From assembly GCA_965656875.1 (NCBI GenBank), contig CBFHMJ010000003.1, positions 248,001 through 312,000 on the forward strand: 64,000 bases of DNA. Reading direction: 5' to 3'. The position numbers and the translations under genes were made by a program. Numbering within the stretch: position 1 is the stretch's first letter; each line of letters begins with the position of its first letter. Below are positions 43,272-52,265 of this stretch, piece by piece. The notes below the pieces were generated by a model. It did no database searches. It was not told where the DNA came from and saw only the letters and a program-made list of their open reading frames with translations. The stretch comes from CBFHMJ01 sp965656875 (GTDB taxonomy: Bacteria > Pseudomonadota > Gammaproteobacteria > Enterobacterales > Alteromonadaceae).

Positions 43272-44165
43272 TTAAAACGTTTTAACATTGTCGATGAATG
43301 CTTTTACGGCGGGAGACAACCAACGATTTTTATTCCATACCATATACAGGCCGACACTTAGTGCGTCGTCCTGCCAGTCAAGCGCGACCAGTTTACCGTT
43401 AGCGATATCTTCACTGACTGAAACTTCACTTAATGCCGCAATGCCCGTGCCGACTTTGACACAAGCTTTGATCGATTCAATCGAGGAAAACTCCAGCCTT
43501 GGTCCATTGTAGGCCCCTGCACGAATCAGTGTTCGCTCAAACAAGTTACGATAATTACAGCCTTGTTCCGTCAGTAAAATTTGTTCGCCTTGTAAGTCAT
43601 TGGCTGTTACATGCTTTTGTTGGCTAAGTGGGTGTTCAGGATGGGCAACGATCAGTATTTTTTCATCTCTGATATGCCGCGATTCCAGCCCTGGAATTTG
43701 AAAAGGTTCTTCCAGGACGAACGCGACATCAATATTCGCATTCAGCACCTGATTTTTTAATTGTCTGACCTGAAGTGGTCTGATATTCAGACGGACACTG
43801 GGGTAGGCGCGCACGAACCGATCAAGTGTGTGTGGGAGGCGATAGGTCAGAATCGTTTCGTAACCTGCAATCGTCATGTCGCCAACGATATGTTCTGTAG
43901 AAGAAATTGCTTCCTTCGCTTCGTCACGGAGCATGAACAAACGCTCGGCATAGTCCAGTAATCGTTCACCTGCTTTAGTTAGTTGTACACCTCGGCCATT
44001 GCGGTCGAATAATGACACCTGTAATTCATCTTCCAGTGCTTTTATTTGAGCGGTTACGGCGGATTGAACATATCCTAGTTGAGCTGATGCTTCGCTAAAG
44101 TTTTGTACTCTGGCGGCAGTGACGAATGTGCGCAGTCGTTTAAAGTCCATCATGGTGGATTGCAT
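43272..44165 (-). CDS. LysR-family transcriptional regulator
   Basis: This 297-residue protein has a typical HTH (FVTAARVQNFSEASAQLGYVQSAVTAQIKALE) at about 13-45 (quoted in parts: FVTAARVQNF, QSAVTAQIKALE). The periplasmic-binding-like effector domain includes MTIAGYETILTYRLPHTL and TGIAALSEVSV. It is divergent from the EamA transporter gene, 122 bases away, the standard pattern for a regulator controlling its neighbour. The start may be 4 or 5 codons further in (MMDFKR). Inducer unknown. Confidence 0.92.
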   Translation of the reverse strand: MQSTMMDFKRLRTFVTAARVQNFSEASAQLGYVQSAVTAQIKALEDELQVSLFDRNGRGVQLTKAGERLLDYAERLFMLRDEAKEAISSTEHIVGDMTIAGYETILTYRLPHTLDRFVRAYPSVRLNIRPLQVRQLKNQVLNANIDVAFVLEEPFQIPGLESRHIRDEKILIVAHPEHPLSQQKHVTANDLQGEQILLTEQGCNYRNLFERTLIRAGAYNGPRLEFSSIESIKACVKVGTGIAALSEVSVSEDIANGKLVALDWQDDALSVGLYMVWNKNRWLSPAVKAFIDNVKTF

Positions 44166-44199
44166 GGTTTAGTTACTCTTGGTGAGATATCAAAAAATA

Positions 44200-44224
44200 T
44201 GATAGTTACATGCAAAAAATATCA
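44200..44224. promoter_or_regulatory. candidate LysR operator in the divergent region
   Basis: The inverted repeat TGATA-N15-TATCA lies between the LysR gene and the EamA gene, and a GATATC occurs 10 bases to its left. Its placement suits a LysR binding site, but its length is longer than the usual T-N11-A core. Confidence 0.3.
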
Positions 44225-44287
44225 ATTTTTAAGAATAAATTGCAATGCCATAATAGCGCCTTTATTTTTTAGTGTGCGTGTAAAAAA

Positions 44288-45193
44288 ATGGTGAAGCAGT
44301 ACAAAGGCTATTTACTGGCGCTGTTGTGCGTCGCGCTGTGGGGGTTAATCCCTGTGATGTCCACCCTTGGGCAGACATCAATGGATAACTATCAGTTTCT
44401 GTTCTGGACGATGCTGACATCGTTCACGTTCATGCTATTGATTTGCGTGATTACCGGAAATTTGAAAGCGTTGAAATCTTATCGTTTGAAAGACTGGTGG
44501 ACGGCGGTTTCTCTCGGCATGTTAGGCACCTGGGTATATTACTTTTTATTGTATCGGGGCTATAAATACGGCAAAGGCATGGAAGTATTAATTGTTCAGT
44601 ATACCTGGCCAATTTTTATTTCGTTATTGGCGATACCATTCTTAAAAGAGAAGTTTGGATTGAGAAAAGCGGGTGCCATGGTACTTGGGTTTAGCGCGGT
44701 ATGTCTGGTGTTGAGTAAGGGCGATATTCTATCGTTCTCAATACAAGACCCATCAGTGCTACTCTGGATTGTGCTGGGATCGTTCTGTTTTGCGTTATTT
44801 TCGGTGATCAGTAAACGCATTCATCTGGAGCCCATGAGTTTGTCGATGTTGTACTTTCTTGTCGCAACAGTGGCCGCGTTTTTCCCTATGATGATGTACA
44901 GCGATTTCGTATTGCCTGATCAACCAACATTAGCGCCATTGTTAGTCAATGGCTGTTTTGTCAATGGTTTCTCCTACGTCTTGTGGCTATGGGCGTTGCG
45001 AGAGGTTGAAGCATCAAAACTGGCTCCGCTGACCTTTATGACACCTCTGGTATCGACTTTTTACATGCTGGTTTTTCTGGACGAAGAATTCCTGCCAGTT
45101 TATGCCCTGGCATTAATGTTGATTCTGATCGCTGGATATCTGACGTTAAAAGAAAAGCCGGTACAACAGACCACAGAACTGGTGGTCGATTAA
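44288..45193 (+). CDS. EamA/DMT-family transporter
   Basis: This 301-residue inner-membrane protein has ten hydrophobic segments in two five-helix EamA repeats. It starts YLLALLCVALWGLIPVMS with the WG of the family. The second repeat begins near ALFSVISKRI. Such proteins export amino acids or other metabolites. It is probably controlled by the divergent LysR protein. A terminator right after its stop separates it from the glycan cluster. Confidence 0.9.
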   Translation: MVKQYKGYLLALLCVALWGLIPVMSTLGQTSMDNYQFLFWTMLTSFTFMLLICVITGNLKALKSYRLKDWWTAVSLGMLGTWVYYFLLYRGYKYGKGMEVLIVQYTWPIFISLLAIPFLKEKFGLRKAGAMVLGFSAVCLVLSKGDILSFSIQDPSVLLWIVLGSFCFALFSVISKRIHLEPMSLSMLYFLVATVAAFFPMMMYSDFVLPDQPTLAPLLVNGCFVNGFSYVLWLWALREVEASKLAPLTFMTPLVSTFYMLVFLDEEFLPVYALALMLILIAGYLTLKEKPVQQTTELVVD

Positions 45194-45200
45194 CGGTCTG

Positions 45201-45225
45201 AAGCTGCCTGAGTTGGCAGCTTTTT
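45201..45225 (+). terminator. rho-independent terminator of the EamA gene
   Basis: AAGCTGCC / GGCAGCTTTTT with a 5-base loop. It marks the left edge of the surface-glycan cluster. Confidence 0.88.
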
Positions 45226-45328
45226 ATCCAACCGATACATCTTGCCGTTATTTCCTCACTGATCTTGTTGATTATCTTGCTGTTTAGATTAACAATTCTG
45301 TCTCTTGTATTTGTGATGAGATTTTATT

Positions 45329-46066
45329 GTGACAGTTTGCCTGATTACGGGGGCAACGGGAGGTATAGGTGCTGAAACAGCAAGACAACTTGCTGAGCAA
45401 CCCGGCCCGTTAACCTTGATTCTGACCGGACGTTCTCAATCCGGGCTGGATACTTTGCTATCAACATTGCCATCAGCCAGCGATAAACACTATGCGTTGT
45501 TTCCTTGTGACCTGGCAGACCGTAACGATATTCAAGCGTTAATCAAACATATTTTTAAGCAGTATAAACGGCTGGATCAGCTTGTTCATTGTGCAGGCTC
45601 GATGGAAGAGAGCTTATTGATCATGACCAGGGAACAGGTTTTGTCCGATCACATCACGTTTAATCTCACGAATAGTATTTTTCTGGTGCAACAAGCCGCT
45701 AAACTTATGCAACGGCATAAAGCTGGTCAGGTGGTGCTGTTTAGCTCACTGGTCGCGAATCAGCCGGGTACAGGGCAAAGTGTTTATGCTGCTGCAAAAG
45801 CTGGCTTGGAAGGCTTTGTTACTTCCTGGTCACGGGAGGCCGGACAATCTGGCATTCGAATTAATGCGATTGCACCTGGATTTATTGATACCCAACTGGT
45901 TGCTCACTATGACGAACAACAACGAGCAGCGTTATGCGCTAAAACCAGTATGGGAAGACTGGGCAAGCCAGAAGATATTGCAGGTGTCGTTAAATTTTTA
46001 TTATCGCCTGCCGCTAACTACATTACAGGCCAGATTATTTCAGTCGATGGTGGATTAAATTTGTGA
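45329..46066 (+). CDS. FabG-like short-chain dehydrogenase/reductase
   Basis: This 245-residue classical SDR has the cofactor loop TGATGGIG, the NNAG-equivalent HCAGS, the catalytic Ser in LFSSLVA and YAAAK, and ends YITGQIISVDGGLNL like 3-oxoacyl-ACP reductases. The start is GTG 45329 with GAG at 45318-45320. It is the first gene of a translationally coupled series with an acyl ligase, LuxE-type and LuxC-type proteins. A role in reducing a 3-oxoacyl group for glycan acylation is therefore likely but unproven. SDRs of this kind are also known in flagellin-glycan islands. Confidence 0.88.
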   Translation: MTVCLITGATGGIGAETARQLAEQPGPLTLILTGRSQSGLDTLLSTLPSASDKHYALFPCDLADRNDIQALIKHIFKQYKRLDQLVHCAGSMEESLLIMTREQVLSDHITFNLTNSIFLVQQAAKLMQRHKAGQVVLFSSLVANQPGTGQSVYAAAKAGLEGFVTSWSREAGQSGIRINAIAPGFIDTQLVAHYDEQQRAALCAKTSMGRLGKPEDIAGVVKFLLSPAANYITGQIISVDGGLNL

Positions 46067-47493
46067 TGCATTCACTCTGGTTATTACCAGATATTGAACA
46101 GTTCAACGCTATAGCTAAACAGCCCGCGATCATTATGTCGTCGGTGGATGATGGCTGTTCGCGTGCTATGCATTACGGTGAATTAAAACGCGCTGTAGAC
46201 GCTTGTATTCAAACGCTTAATAATTTCAAAATATCGCCTGAACAGAAGCTGTTGATAGCGATTAATGCTCGTTGCGATATTCACACCGTGATTACCTGGC
46301 TTGCTGCACTGGCAGCCGGACATACGTGCTGGTTGCTCGATGACAACGTTGATGCCACTGAAGCATCAGAGCTGTTTGATACCTTCCAGCCAAATTTGTG
46401 GTTGAACCATGACCGGCAATTACAGCAAGTGCATCAAGATGCTTTGTCATTAGCGCCTGAACTGGCGTTATTGATGAATACCTCTGGTAGTACTGGCGGT
46501 GGTCAACTGGTCCGACTGAGCTATCGCAATATCGAGGCTAACACGGCTTCGATTCGACAGATCCTGCCAATACAATCTGACGATACAGCGATCACCACAT
46601 TGCCATTACATTACAGTTTTGGCTTATCACTTTTGAATACCCATCTGAACGCAGGCGCTGCAGTTGTTCTCTCTTCTGATTCCATTATGTCAAAACCTTT
46701 TTGGCAAACCATGAAACATCAACGTGTAACCAGTCTCTATGGTGTGCCGTTTGTTTATGACATGTTGGTTCGCCTCAGACTGGAACGGTTAGATTTATCT
46801 CATATTCGATATCTGGCCCACGCCGGAGGTGCATTGTCAGCGACAACATTTGCGGCGCTGGTGGACTGGTCCGAGTCGCAACAACGACCGGTTTTTACTA
46901 TGTATGGTCAGACCGAAGCGACAGCCAGAATTGCATGGGTGAAACCGCCACTTCGTGCCGAGTTATTCGGTGCTATTGGACAAGCAATACCGGGTGGTTC
47001 TTTGGTATTAAAAGATGAAGCAGGAAACACGGTAACGAAACCGGGTCAGGTTGGCGAGCTGTTTTATCAGGGCGAGAATGTGATGCTGGGTTACGCAAAA
47101 AATATGACTGATTTGCATGCCTCAGTTGTTAGCTCGAACAACTGGTTAGCTACGGGTGATATGGCTCGCTGTGATGAACAGGGCAATTATTTTATTACTG
47201 GCCGGAAAAAACGCATGGTTAAGATCACCGGCCATCGAATCAGTCTTGATGACACTGAACGAAAGTTAAAAGAACGATTCACTGAGCTGGAGCTTTTGAT
47301 CTGTGCCGGAGAAGATGATCGGCTCATGATAGTCACTGGACAGCGTTTATCTGAAGACACTGAACGTCAAATGATTGCCAGTCTGGGATTTCATTCTCGA
47401 TATATTCAATTTGCGGTGATCAATGAAGTACCACGTACTTCTTCCGGCAAAGTCAACTACGCCGAATTAACTCAACAGGTCGTACACGGCTGA
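46063..47493 (+). CDS. AMP-forming acyl ligase (ANL superfamily)
   Basis: This 476-residue protein has the ANL P-loop as LMNTSGSTGGGQ near residue 141, MYGQTEATAR, the ATGDMARCDEQG hinge region and the catalytic C-terminal lysine in PRTSSGKVNY. It activates a carboxylic acid as the acyl-AMP for CoA or ACP. No carrier-protein domain is attached. It overlaps the SDR by four bases, and the next gene begins at its stop. It should feed acyl groups to the LuxE/LuxC-type proteins downstream; substrate length is unknown. Confidence 0.9.
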   Translation: MMHSLWLLPDIEQFNAIAKQPAIIMSSVDDGCSRAMHYGELKRAVDACIQTLNNFKISPEQKLLIAINARCDIHTVITWLAALAAGHTCWLLDDNVDATEASELFDTFQPNLWLNHDRQLQQVHQDALSLAPELALLMNTSGSTGGGQLVRLSYRNIEANTASIRQILPIQSDDTAITTLPLHYSFGLSLLNTHLNAGAAVVLSSDSIMSKPFWQTMKHQRVTSLYGVPFVYDMLVRLRLERLDLSHIRYLAHAGGALSATTFAALVDWSESQQRPVFTMYGQTEATARIAWVKPPLRAELFGAIGQAIPGGSLVLKDEAGNTVTKPGQVGELFYQGENVMLGYAKNMTDLHASVVSSNNWLATGDMARCDEQGNYFITGRKKRMVKITGHRISLDDTERKLKERFTELELLICAGEDDRLMIVTGQRLSEDTERQMIASLGFHSRYIQFAVINEVPRTSSGKVNYAELTQQVVHG

Positions 47494-48557
47494 TGGACTG
47501 GGATACGCTTCGAGCGTTGCCTGCTTATGGCTTATCCGCTGATGAAAAATCGGCTCTGCTCAATCAGCGGCTGCATTGGTTGGATCAACATCATCTGCAA
47601 CAGTGTGATGATTATGCGGCACTTCACCAGCATATTGGCAAAACAACAGCGATAAATACCGCAATGCCTGCATTAGCTGCTCGCTTATTCAAACAGTTTA
47701 CGTTATCCAGTATTGACGAATCATCGGTTGCAAAAGTGATGACTTCTTCAGGCACCAGTTCGTCACAAGTTTCCCGAATTGTGCTCGATAGTGAAAGCAC
47801 ACGACGACAACAGCAAGTTTTACAAGCGACACTAAAACACTGGCTGGGTGCAAAACGTTTACCCATGCTAATTATCGATCATCCTTCTGTGATCAAAAAT
47901 CGAGCTTCATACTCTGCTCGGGGCGCGGGTATTCAGGGGCTTTCTTTATTTGGTCATCATCATACCTATGCGCTGAATGAAGATATGTCATTGAATCTTG
48001 ATGCTCTGCTGGCGTTTTGTGAGCGATGGCAGGATCAACCTGTTTTAATGTTCGGTTTTACGTTTATGGTTTGGCAACACTTCGCACAGGCACTGAAAGC
48101 ACAGGGTATAACGCTGCCGCTTGGCAATGGGGTGTTATTTCACAGCGGTGGTTGGAAAAAGCTGACTGATATCGCTGTTTCTAACAAGGTGTTTGACCAA
48201 ACGCTTCGCTTGGTTTGTGGCGAGTCGCTGAGGGTCCATAATTTCTACGGTATGGTCGAACAAACCGGCACTATCTACATTGCCTGTGCTGAAGGACATC
48301 TGCATTGTCCGGCCTGGTCAGATATCTCAGTACTTGATCCGCAAACCTGGCAGGAACAGCCGACAGGGTTGGCTGGTGTCATTCAACTGAATTCAATGCT
48401 GCCAGAGAGTTATCCGGGCCATCGTCTGTTAACGGAAGATTTAGGAGTTATTCATGGAGAAGATGATTGCGCCTGTGGACTGAAAGGAAAATATTTCTCT
48501 GTTAACGGACGTATGGCAGACGCTGAATTGCGAGGATGTAGCGATGTCAGCAGCTAG
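47493..48557 (+). CDS. LuxE-type acyl-protein synthetase
   Basis: This 354-residue protein of the LuxE/PaaK-like adenylate-forming family has the Ser/Thr/Gly loop VMTSSGTSSSQVSR near residue 88, HNFYGMVEQTGTIY near 247 and the end AELRGCSD with Cys349. In luminous bacteria LuxE activates fatty acid and holds it on a C-terminal cysteine before passing it to the LuxC reductase. The Cys is conserved here. The gene directly follows the acyl ligase and overlaps the LuxC-like gene by 14 bases. No luciferase genes are present, so the aldehyde, if made, has another use. Confidence 0.88.
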   Translation: MDWDTLRALPAYGLSADEKSALLNQRLHWLDQHHLQQCDDYAALHQHIGKTTAINTAMPALAARLFKQFTLSSIDESSVAKVMTSSGTSSSQVSRIVLDSESTRRQQQVLQATLKHWLGAKRLPMLIIDHPSVIKNRASYSARGAGIQGLSLFGHHHTYALNEDMSLNLDALLAFCERWQDQPVLMFGFTFMVWQHFAQALKAQGITLPLGNGVLFHSGGWKKLTDIAVSNKVFDQTLRLVCGESLRVHNFYGMVEQTGTIYIACAEGHLHCPAWSDISVLDPQTWQEQPTGLAGVIQLNSMLPESYPGHRLLTEDLGVIHGEDDCACGLKGKYFSVNGRMADAELRGCSDVSS

Positions 48558-49791
48558 TGTGACCGTCAAACATTCGCTGATGACTAAACCAGCAAAGGAT
48601 CTGGCTTTACATTCAGTGTTACAACAAACCTCGTTACTGGCACCAACCCGGTTATTTCTGACCGACGACGTTTATCCGGCTTTTGAACCATCAATTATGC
48701 AAAGTTTGTCTGAGTTAGGCGCATTTTTGATGCAAGCAGAAAATGCACAGTTGGAGCCTTCTGCCGATATTATCGCTTCAGGTTTCTGGCTTCGTCAGGC
48801 AAATTTGCAACAAATTCAGGCTATCTATCAGAAGCAGGCGCTTTTGGGCAGGGGTTTAACTTTCCACATAGCTCCGGCGAATGTCGATACTTTATTTTTC
48901 TACTCTGCAATCGTATCCGTGCTGTGCGGTAATCCGGTGGTGATTCGAATTAGTCGGCAACAGAGCAAAATAACGCAACGCTTACTGACGTTGTTGAATC
49001 AATACATGGAAATGGAATCAACCGCATTACTGGCGAGTCGTTGGCAGATTATTCATTATTCGCACGAAAGCGAACAGGGGCAGGCAATCACTCGAGCGCT
49101 AACGCAACGGGCGGCTCGCCGTTTACTGTGGGGCAGCGATCAGTCGATTAAAGCGATTCAGGCAATTGATTCGTTTTCCAAACAAATGCGTTGTTCCGAT
49201 ATCACGTTTCCTGACCGTTATTCGTTTGCAGTGTTAACGGTGTCTGACATGGATGATCTGACAGACCTTGCGCGACGACTGCTACAAGATATCAAACCAT
49301 ATCAACAGCGGGCTTGTGCATCACCAGAATGTATTTTCTGGTTGAACACGCCAGTAGATATACAGCAAAAGTTTTGGCAACAACTGAGAGACGTCGCGGC
49401 AGAACAATTGACGTTGTCTGACCGGGAACGAATGGAACAGCGGATAGCCGGGCAAATACTGGCGGTAGCTCATCATTCAGTGCTTGGACTCATCGAGTCT
49501 GAATCGGGAGTACAGCGGATCAGTGTCAACGAATACACGAAAGCGCTATCGGATGATTTCCCGGGGTTTGCGACGTTATTTGAGTATTCTCTCGATGACA
49601 TTACTGAACTGCCGGTATTCGCACATGCACAGACAGCGGTTGTTTATGGACTAAGTGAAACAGCGATGAGCTGGCTGACTGAACAAACGCCAGTACGCCG
49701 ACTTGCTTTACCGGGGACTGCATTAACATTTTCTGTTGTCTGGGATGGAATTGATTTGATTTCTGAGCAAACGACAGCTTGTTCAAACTGA
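48544..49791 (+). CDS. LuxC-type acyl-CoA/acyl-protein reductase
   Basis: This 415-residue protein has the LuxC family layout: LLGRGLTFHIAPANVDTLFF near residue 100, NPVVIRISRQQSK, and the candidate thioester cysteine C258 in QRACASPECIFW. LuxC reduces the enzyme-bound acyl group with NADPH to a fatty aldehyde. It is coupled to the LuxE-type gene by overlap. Together with the ANL ligase and SDR it forms a four-gene acyl module at the head of the glycan cluster. Confidence 0.87.
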   Translation: MSAASVTVKHSLMTKPAKDLALHSVLQQTSLLAPTRLFLTDDVYPAFEPSIMQSLSELGAFLMQAENAQLEPSADIIASGFWLRQANLQQIQAIYQKQALLGRGLTFHIAPANVDTLFFYSAIVSVLCGNPVVIRISRQQSKITQRLLTLLNQYMEMESTALLASRWQIIHYSHESEQGQAITRALTQRAARRLLWGSDQSIKAIQAIDSFSKQMRCSDITFPDRYSFAVLTVSDMDDLTDLARRLLQDIKPYQQRACASPECIFWLNTPVDIQQKFWQQLRDVAAEQLTLSDRERMEQRIAGQILAVAHHSVLGLIESESGVQRISVNEYTKALSDDFPGFATLFEYSLDDITELPVFAHAQTAVVYGLSETAMSWLTEQTPVRRLALPGTALTFSVVWDGIDLISEQTTACSN

Positions 49792-49806
49792 TTTTAAAGG
49801 TATTTT

Positions 49807-50970
49807 ATGTTTTATGAATTAGCGGCACCGACGTTTGCCGATGCCGAAAATAAAGCACTGAAAGACGTTATCGACAGTGGCTTTTTTACTATGGGAGAAA
49901 AAGTCAGCGCATTTGAACAGGCCTTCGCGGATTACCATGATAAACAATATGGGGTGATGGTTAATTCCGGTTCTTCAGCAAACTTGTTGGCTGTTGCCGC
50001 GCTATTTTTCAAAAAAGATCGTCCGTTACAGCGCGGTGATGAGGTCATCGTTCCAGCGATAGCATGGGCAACAACCTATCATCCGTTACAACAATACGGC
50101 TTAAAGCTTCGGTTTGTCGATATCGATTTAGAGACGCTTAATGTCGATATTGAACAATTGGAAGCGGCGATTACCGATAAAACGCGTTTGATTGTTGGTG
50201 TTAGCATTCTGGGTAATTCTGCTCCGCTGGATAAAATGCGACAGTTGGCTGACGAGCGAGACATTTATTTCATTGAAGACAACTGTGAGTCACTGGATGC
50301 CTCTCTGAATGGCAAGAAAGCTGGAACGTTTGGTGATGCCGGGACATTCAGCTTCTTTTTCTCTCATCATATTTCAACGATGGAAGGCGGAATGATCCTG
50401 ACGGATGATGAAGAGTATTGTCATTTATTACGCTCTTTACGGGCTCATGGCTGGACTCGCGATATTCCCCATGACAGTTCCTTATATGAAAGAACAGATA
50501 ATGATTTGTTTGAGGCTTATCGCTTTATCTTACCTGGTTATAATGTTCGACCGGGCGAATTACATGGCGCCGCAGGCCTTGAGCAATTAAAGCGTTTGCC
50601 AGAGATGACTCAGGCACGACGAGAAAACCTTAAATATTTCCAACAATTATTTGCAACTGACACACGATTTATTTTACAAAAAGAGTACGGGCAATCATCA
50701 GCGTTTTGCTTTACCTTAATTGTTAAACCAGATTTGGGTATAAAACGAGAAACTATTTTTGCTAAGTTAAAACAAGCAGATATAGGATTCAGGATGATAA
50801 CTGGTGGGAACTTTTTACGCCATGATGCGTTGAAGTTTTTCGATTATAGTATTTTTGGGGACGTCAAAAATGCTGATATAGCCCATGACTTCGGTTTCTT
50901 TGTAGGTAATCATCCATTCGACATCAGACAACAACTGGATAGCCTGAAAGCAGCATTGGCGGAGATTTAA
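49807..50970 (+). CDS. colD: ColD-like PLP-dependent sugar 3-dehydratase
   Basis: This 387-residue fold-type I PLP protein belongs to the DegT/DnrJ/EryC1 family. The residue that should be the Schiff-base lysine is His: FFFSHHISTMEGGM, H187-H188, matching His188 of ColD. Other ColD-like stretches are FTMGEKV, VPAIAWATTYHPLQQYG, EDNCESLDA, RAHGWTRD and LPGYNVRPGE. ColD removes the 3-hydroxyl from GDP-4-keto-6-deoxymannose on the way to colitose; transamination is not expected. A GDP-fucose-synthase-like gene at 54272 could act as the later ColC step. The GDP-mannose 4,6-dehydratase is not in the window. Confidence 0.85.
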   Translation: MFYELAAPTFADAENKALKDVIDSGFFTMGEKVSAFEQAFADYHDKQYGVMVNSGSSANLLAVAALFFKKDRPLQRGDEVIVPAIAWATTYHPLQQYGLKLRFVDIDLETLNVDIEQLEAAITDKTRLIVGVSILGNSAPLDKMRQLADERDIYFIEDNCESLDASLNGKKAGTFGDAGTFSFFFSHHISTMEGGMILTDDEEYCHLLRSLRAHGWTRDIPHDSSLYERTDNDLFEAYRFILPGYNVRPGELHGAAGLEQLKRLPEMTQARRENLKYFQQLFATDTRFILQKEYGQSSAFCFTLIVKPDLGIKRETIFAKLKQADIGFRMITGGNFLRHDALKFFDYSIFGDVKNADIAHDFGFFVGNHPFDIRQQLDSLKAALAEI

Positions 50971-50990
50971 AGAATTTTGGGGGGCAGTCC

Positions 50991-52265
50991 ATGTGGCTGG
51001 AACAGATAGATAAGGTCGTCGCAGCGATTGATAAGTTTGACCAATGGGTCAAGCAGCATGAGTTCGACAGCACATCCTGGCGCGGTATTCTGGATAAATC
51101 ACCGGTGTATCGGGATGACAATCAACAATTTCCGTTTGATAAAGCATTTGTGACACGAATTCGTTGTCATATGCATCAGTTTACTGGCTCAACGCCGTGT
51201 GATTATGAAACACAGCATGGGGCGTCTGCGCTGCATCAGATCCTGGCGGATGGTTTGCCTGATCCATTTATTTTCCATGCACCGGCCATTGCGGGTGAGA
51301 TTGGATTTCAGTCAACCTTACCTGAGTTTGAAGATATTCCTGTCAATGACGACACCAACAGCTACCAGGAACGGCTACGTCGTTATTATCAATCCAGCAC
51401 CTATAAAGTCATGCCGGATAAGCCAACCATTATTGAAATCGGTGGCGGCTATGGCGCACTTGGACATGCATTGAAAGGCATTCATCCGGGTTGCCATTAT
51501 GTCATCGTCGACCTTCCTGAATCACTCAAGTTTTCTTATGCCTGGCTCACGATGAACGATTATGAATGTCGTCTGGTTACCGACCCTTCAACAATTCATA
51601 TTGATGACGATGATGTGGATTTCTGGCTGATCCCGGCAGACATGAAAGCTGCATTAAATACATCCCGATTTGATCTGGCAATTAACACCTTATCGTTTAC
51701 TGAAATGAAGCAATCTATTGTGGACGATTATGCGCGGTTTTTGATTCAGTGTCTGAAACCTGAAGGTGTGCTGTTTGAGCAGAATAACGAATACCCGAAT
51801 CATCGTTACTCGGATTATCTGGTTTCTACGAAAGACGTGTTCGAACAGTATTTTGACTATCGAACGGATGTGAGTTGCTACTCACTGCTGGGTTCGACCC
51901 GAGTCTGGACTAACAGCAAAGAAATTGACGAAAAAATCACGTCAATTCCGCTGAACTGGCCGAAAGATGCTGAGTACAAAATTGCGCTGTTTGGCGCAGG
52001 TAAAACCGGCATTATGGTGGCGAATCAACTTAAGCCACTCGGTATTATCAGTCACTTCTACGATAATGACCCGATTAAGTGGGGAAGTCGGATGGAAGGA
52101 ATTGAAATCCGTAATCCTGAACAGGTCGAGCAGGATTTGGTTGATAACCCTAAACTTAATATTGTAATAACCTCATATTTTTATCATGAGGTCTGGCACC
52201 AATTTGAATCACTCAGTGATCGACTGATGTTTATTCAGCAGTTAGATCGCATAGGAATGCGTTAA
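50991..52265 (+). CDS. sugar O-methyltransferase-like protein with C-terminal Rossmann-like domain
   Basis: This 424-residue protein has two parts. Residues about 90-310 are a class I SAM methyltransferase like those called putative sugar O-methyltransferase in glycan clusters: motif I is TIIEIGGGYGALGHAL, then HYVIVDLPESL and LAINTLSFTEM. Residues about 329-424 are a separate small nucleotide-binding-like domain (IALFGAGKTGIMVANQL, FYDNDPIKWG, EIRNPEQ) that recurs in four other proteins of this cluster. It likely methylates a sugar or its phosphoramidate group; the acceptor is unknown. It is coupled to the next gene (TAATG). Confidence 0.78.
   Translation: MWLEQIDKVVAAIDKFDQWVKQHEFDSTSWRGILDKSPVYRDDNQQFPFDKAFVTRIRCHMHQFTGSTPCDYETQHGASALHQILADGLPDPFIFHAPAIAGEIGFQSTLPEFEDIPVNDDTNSYQERLRRYYQSSTYKVMPDKPTIIEIGGGYGALGHALKGIHPGCHYVIVDLPESLKFSYAWLTMNDYECRLVTDPSTIHIDDDDVDFWLIPADMKAALNTSRFDLAINTLSFTEMKQSIVDDYARFLIQCLKPEGVLFEQNNEYPNHRYSDYLVSTKDVFEQYFDYRTDVSCYSLLGSTRVWTNSKEIDEKITSIPLNWPKDAEYKIALFGAGKTGIMVANQLKPLGIISHFYDNDPIKWGSRMEGIEIRNPEQVEQDLVDNPKLNIVITSYFYHEVWHQFESLSDRLMFIQQLDRIGMR

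Noticed and set aside
45226..45328. JUMPstart/ops element upstream of the glycan cluster
   Set aside because: No GGCGGTAG-type ops core is present in this gap, so RfaH control is not supported.
47493..49791. Bioluminescence (lux) operon
   Set aside because: Only LuxC- and LuxE-type proteins are present. There is no luciferase luxA or luxB and no luxD, and the neighbours are glycan genes.
49807..50970. Ordinary DegT-type sugar aminotransferase
   Set aside because: The lysine needed for transamination is replaced by His, as in ColD-type dehydratases.
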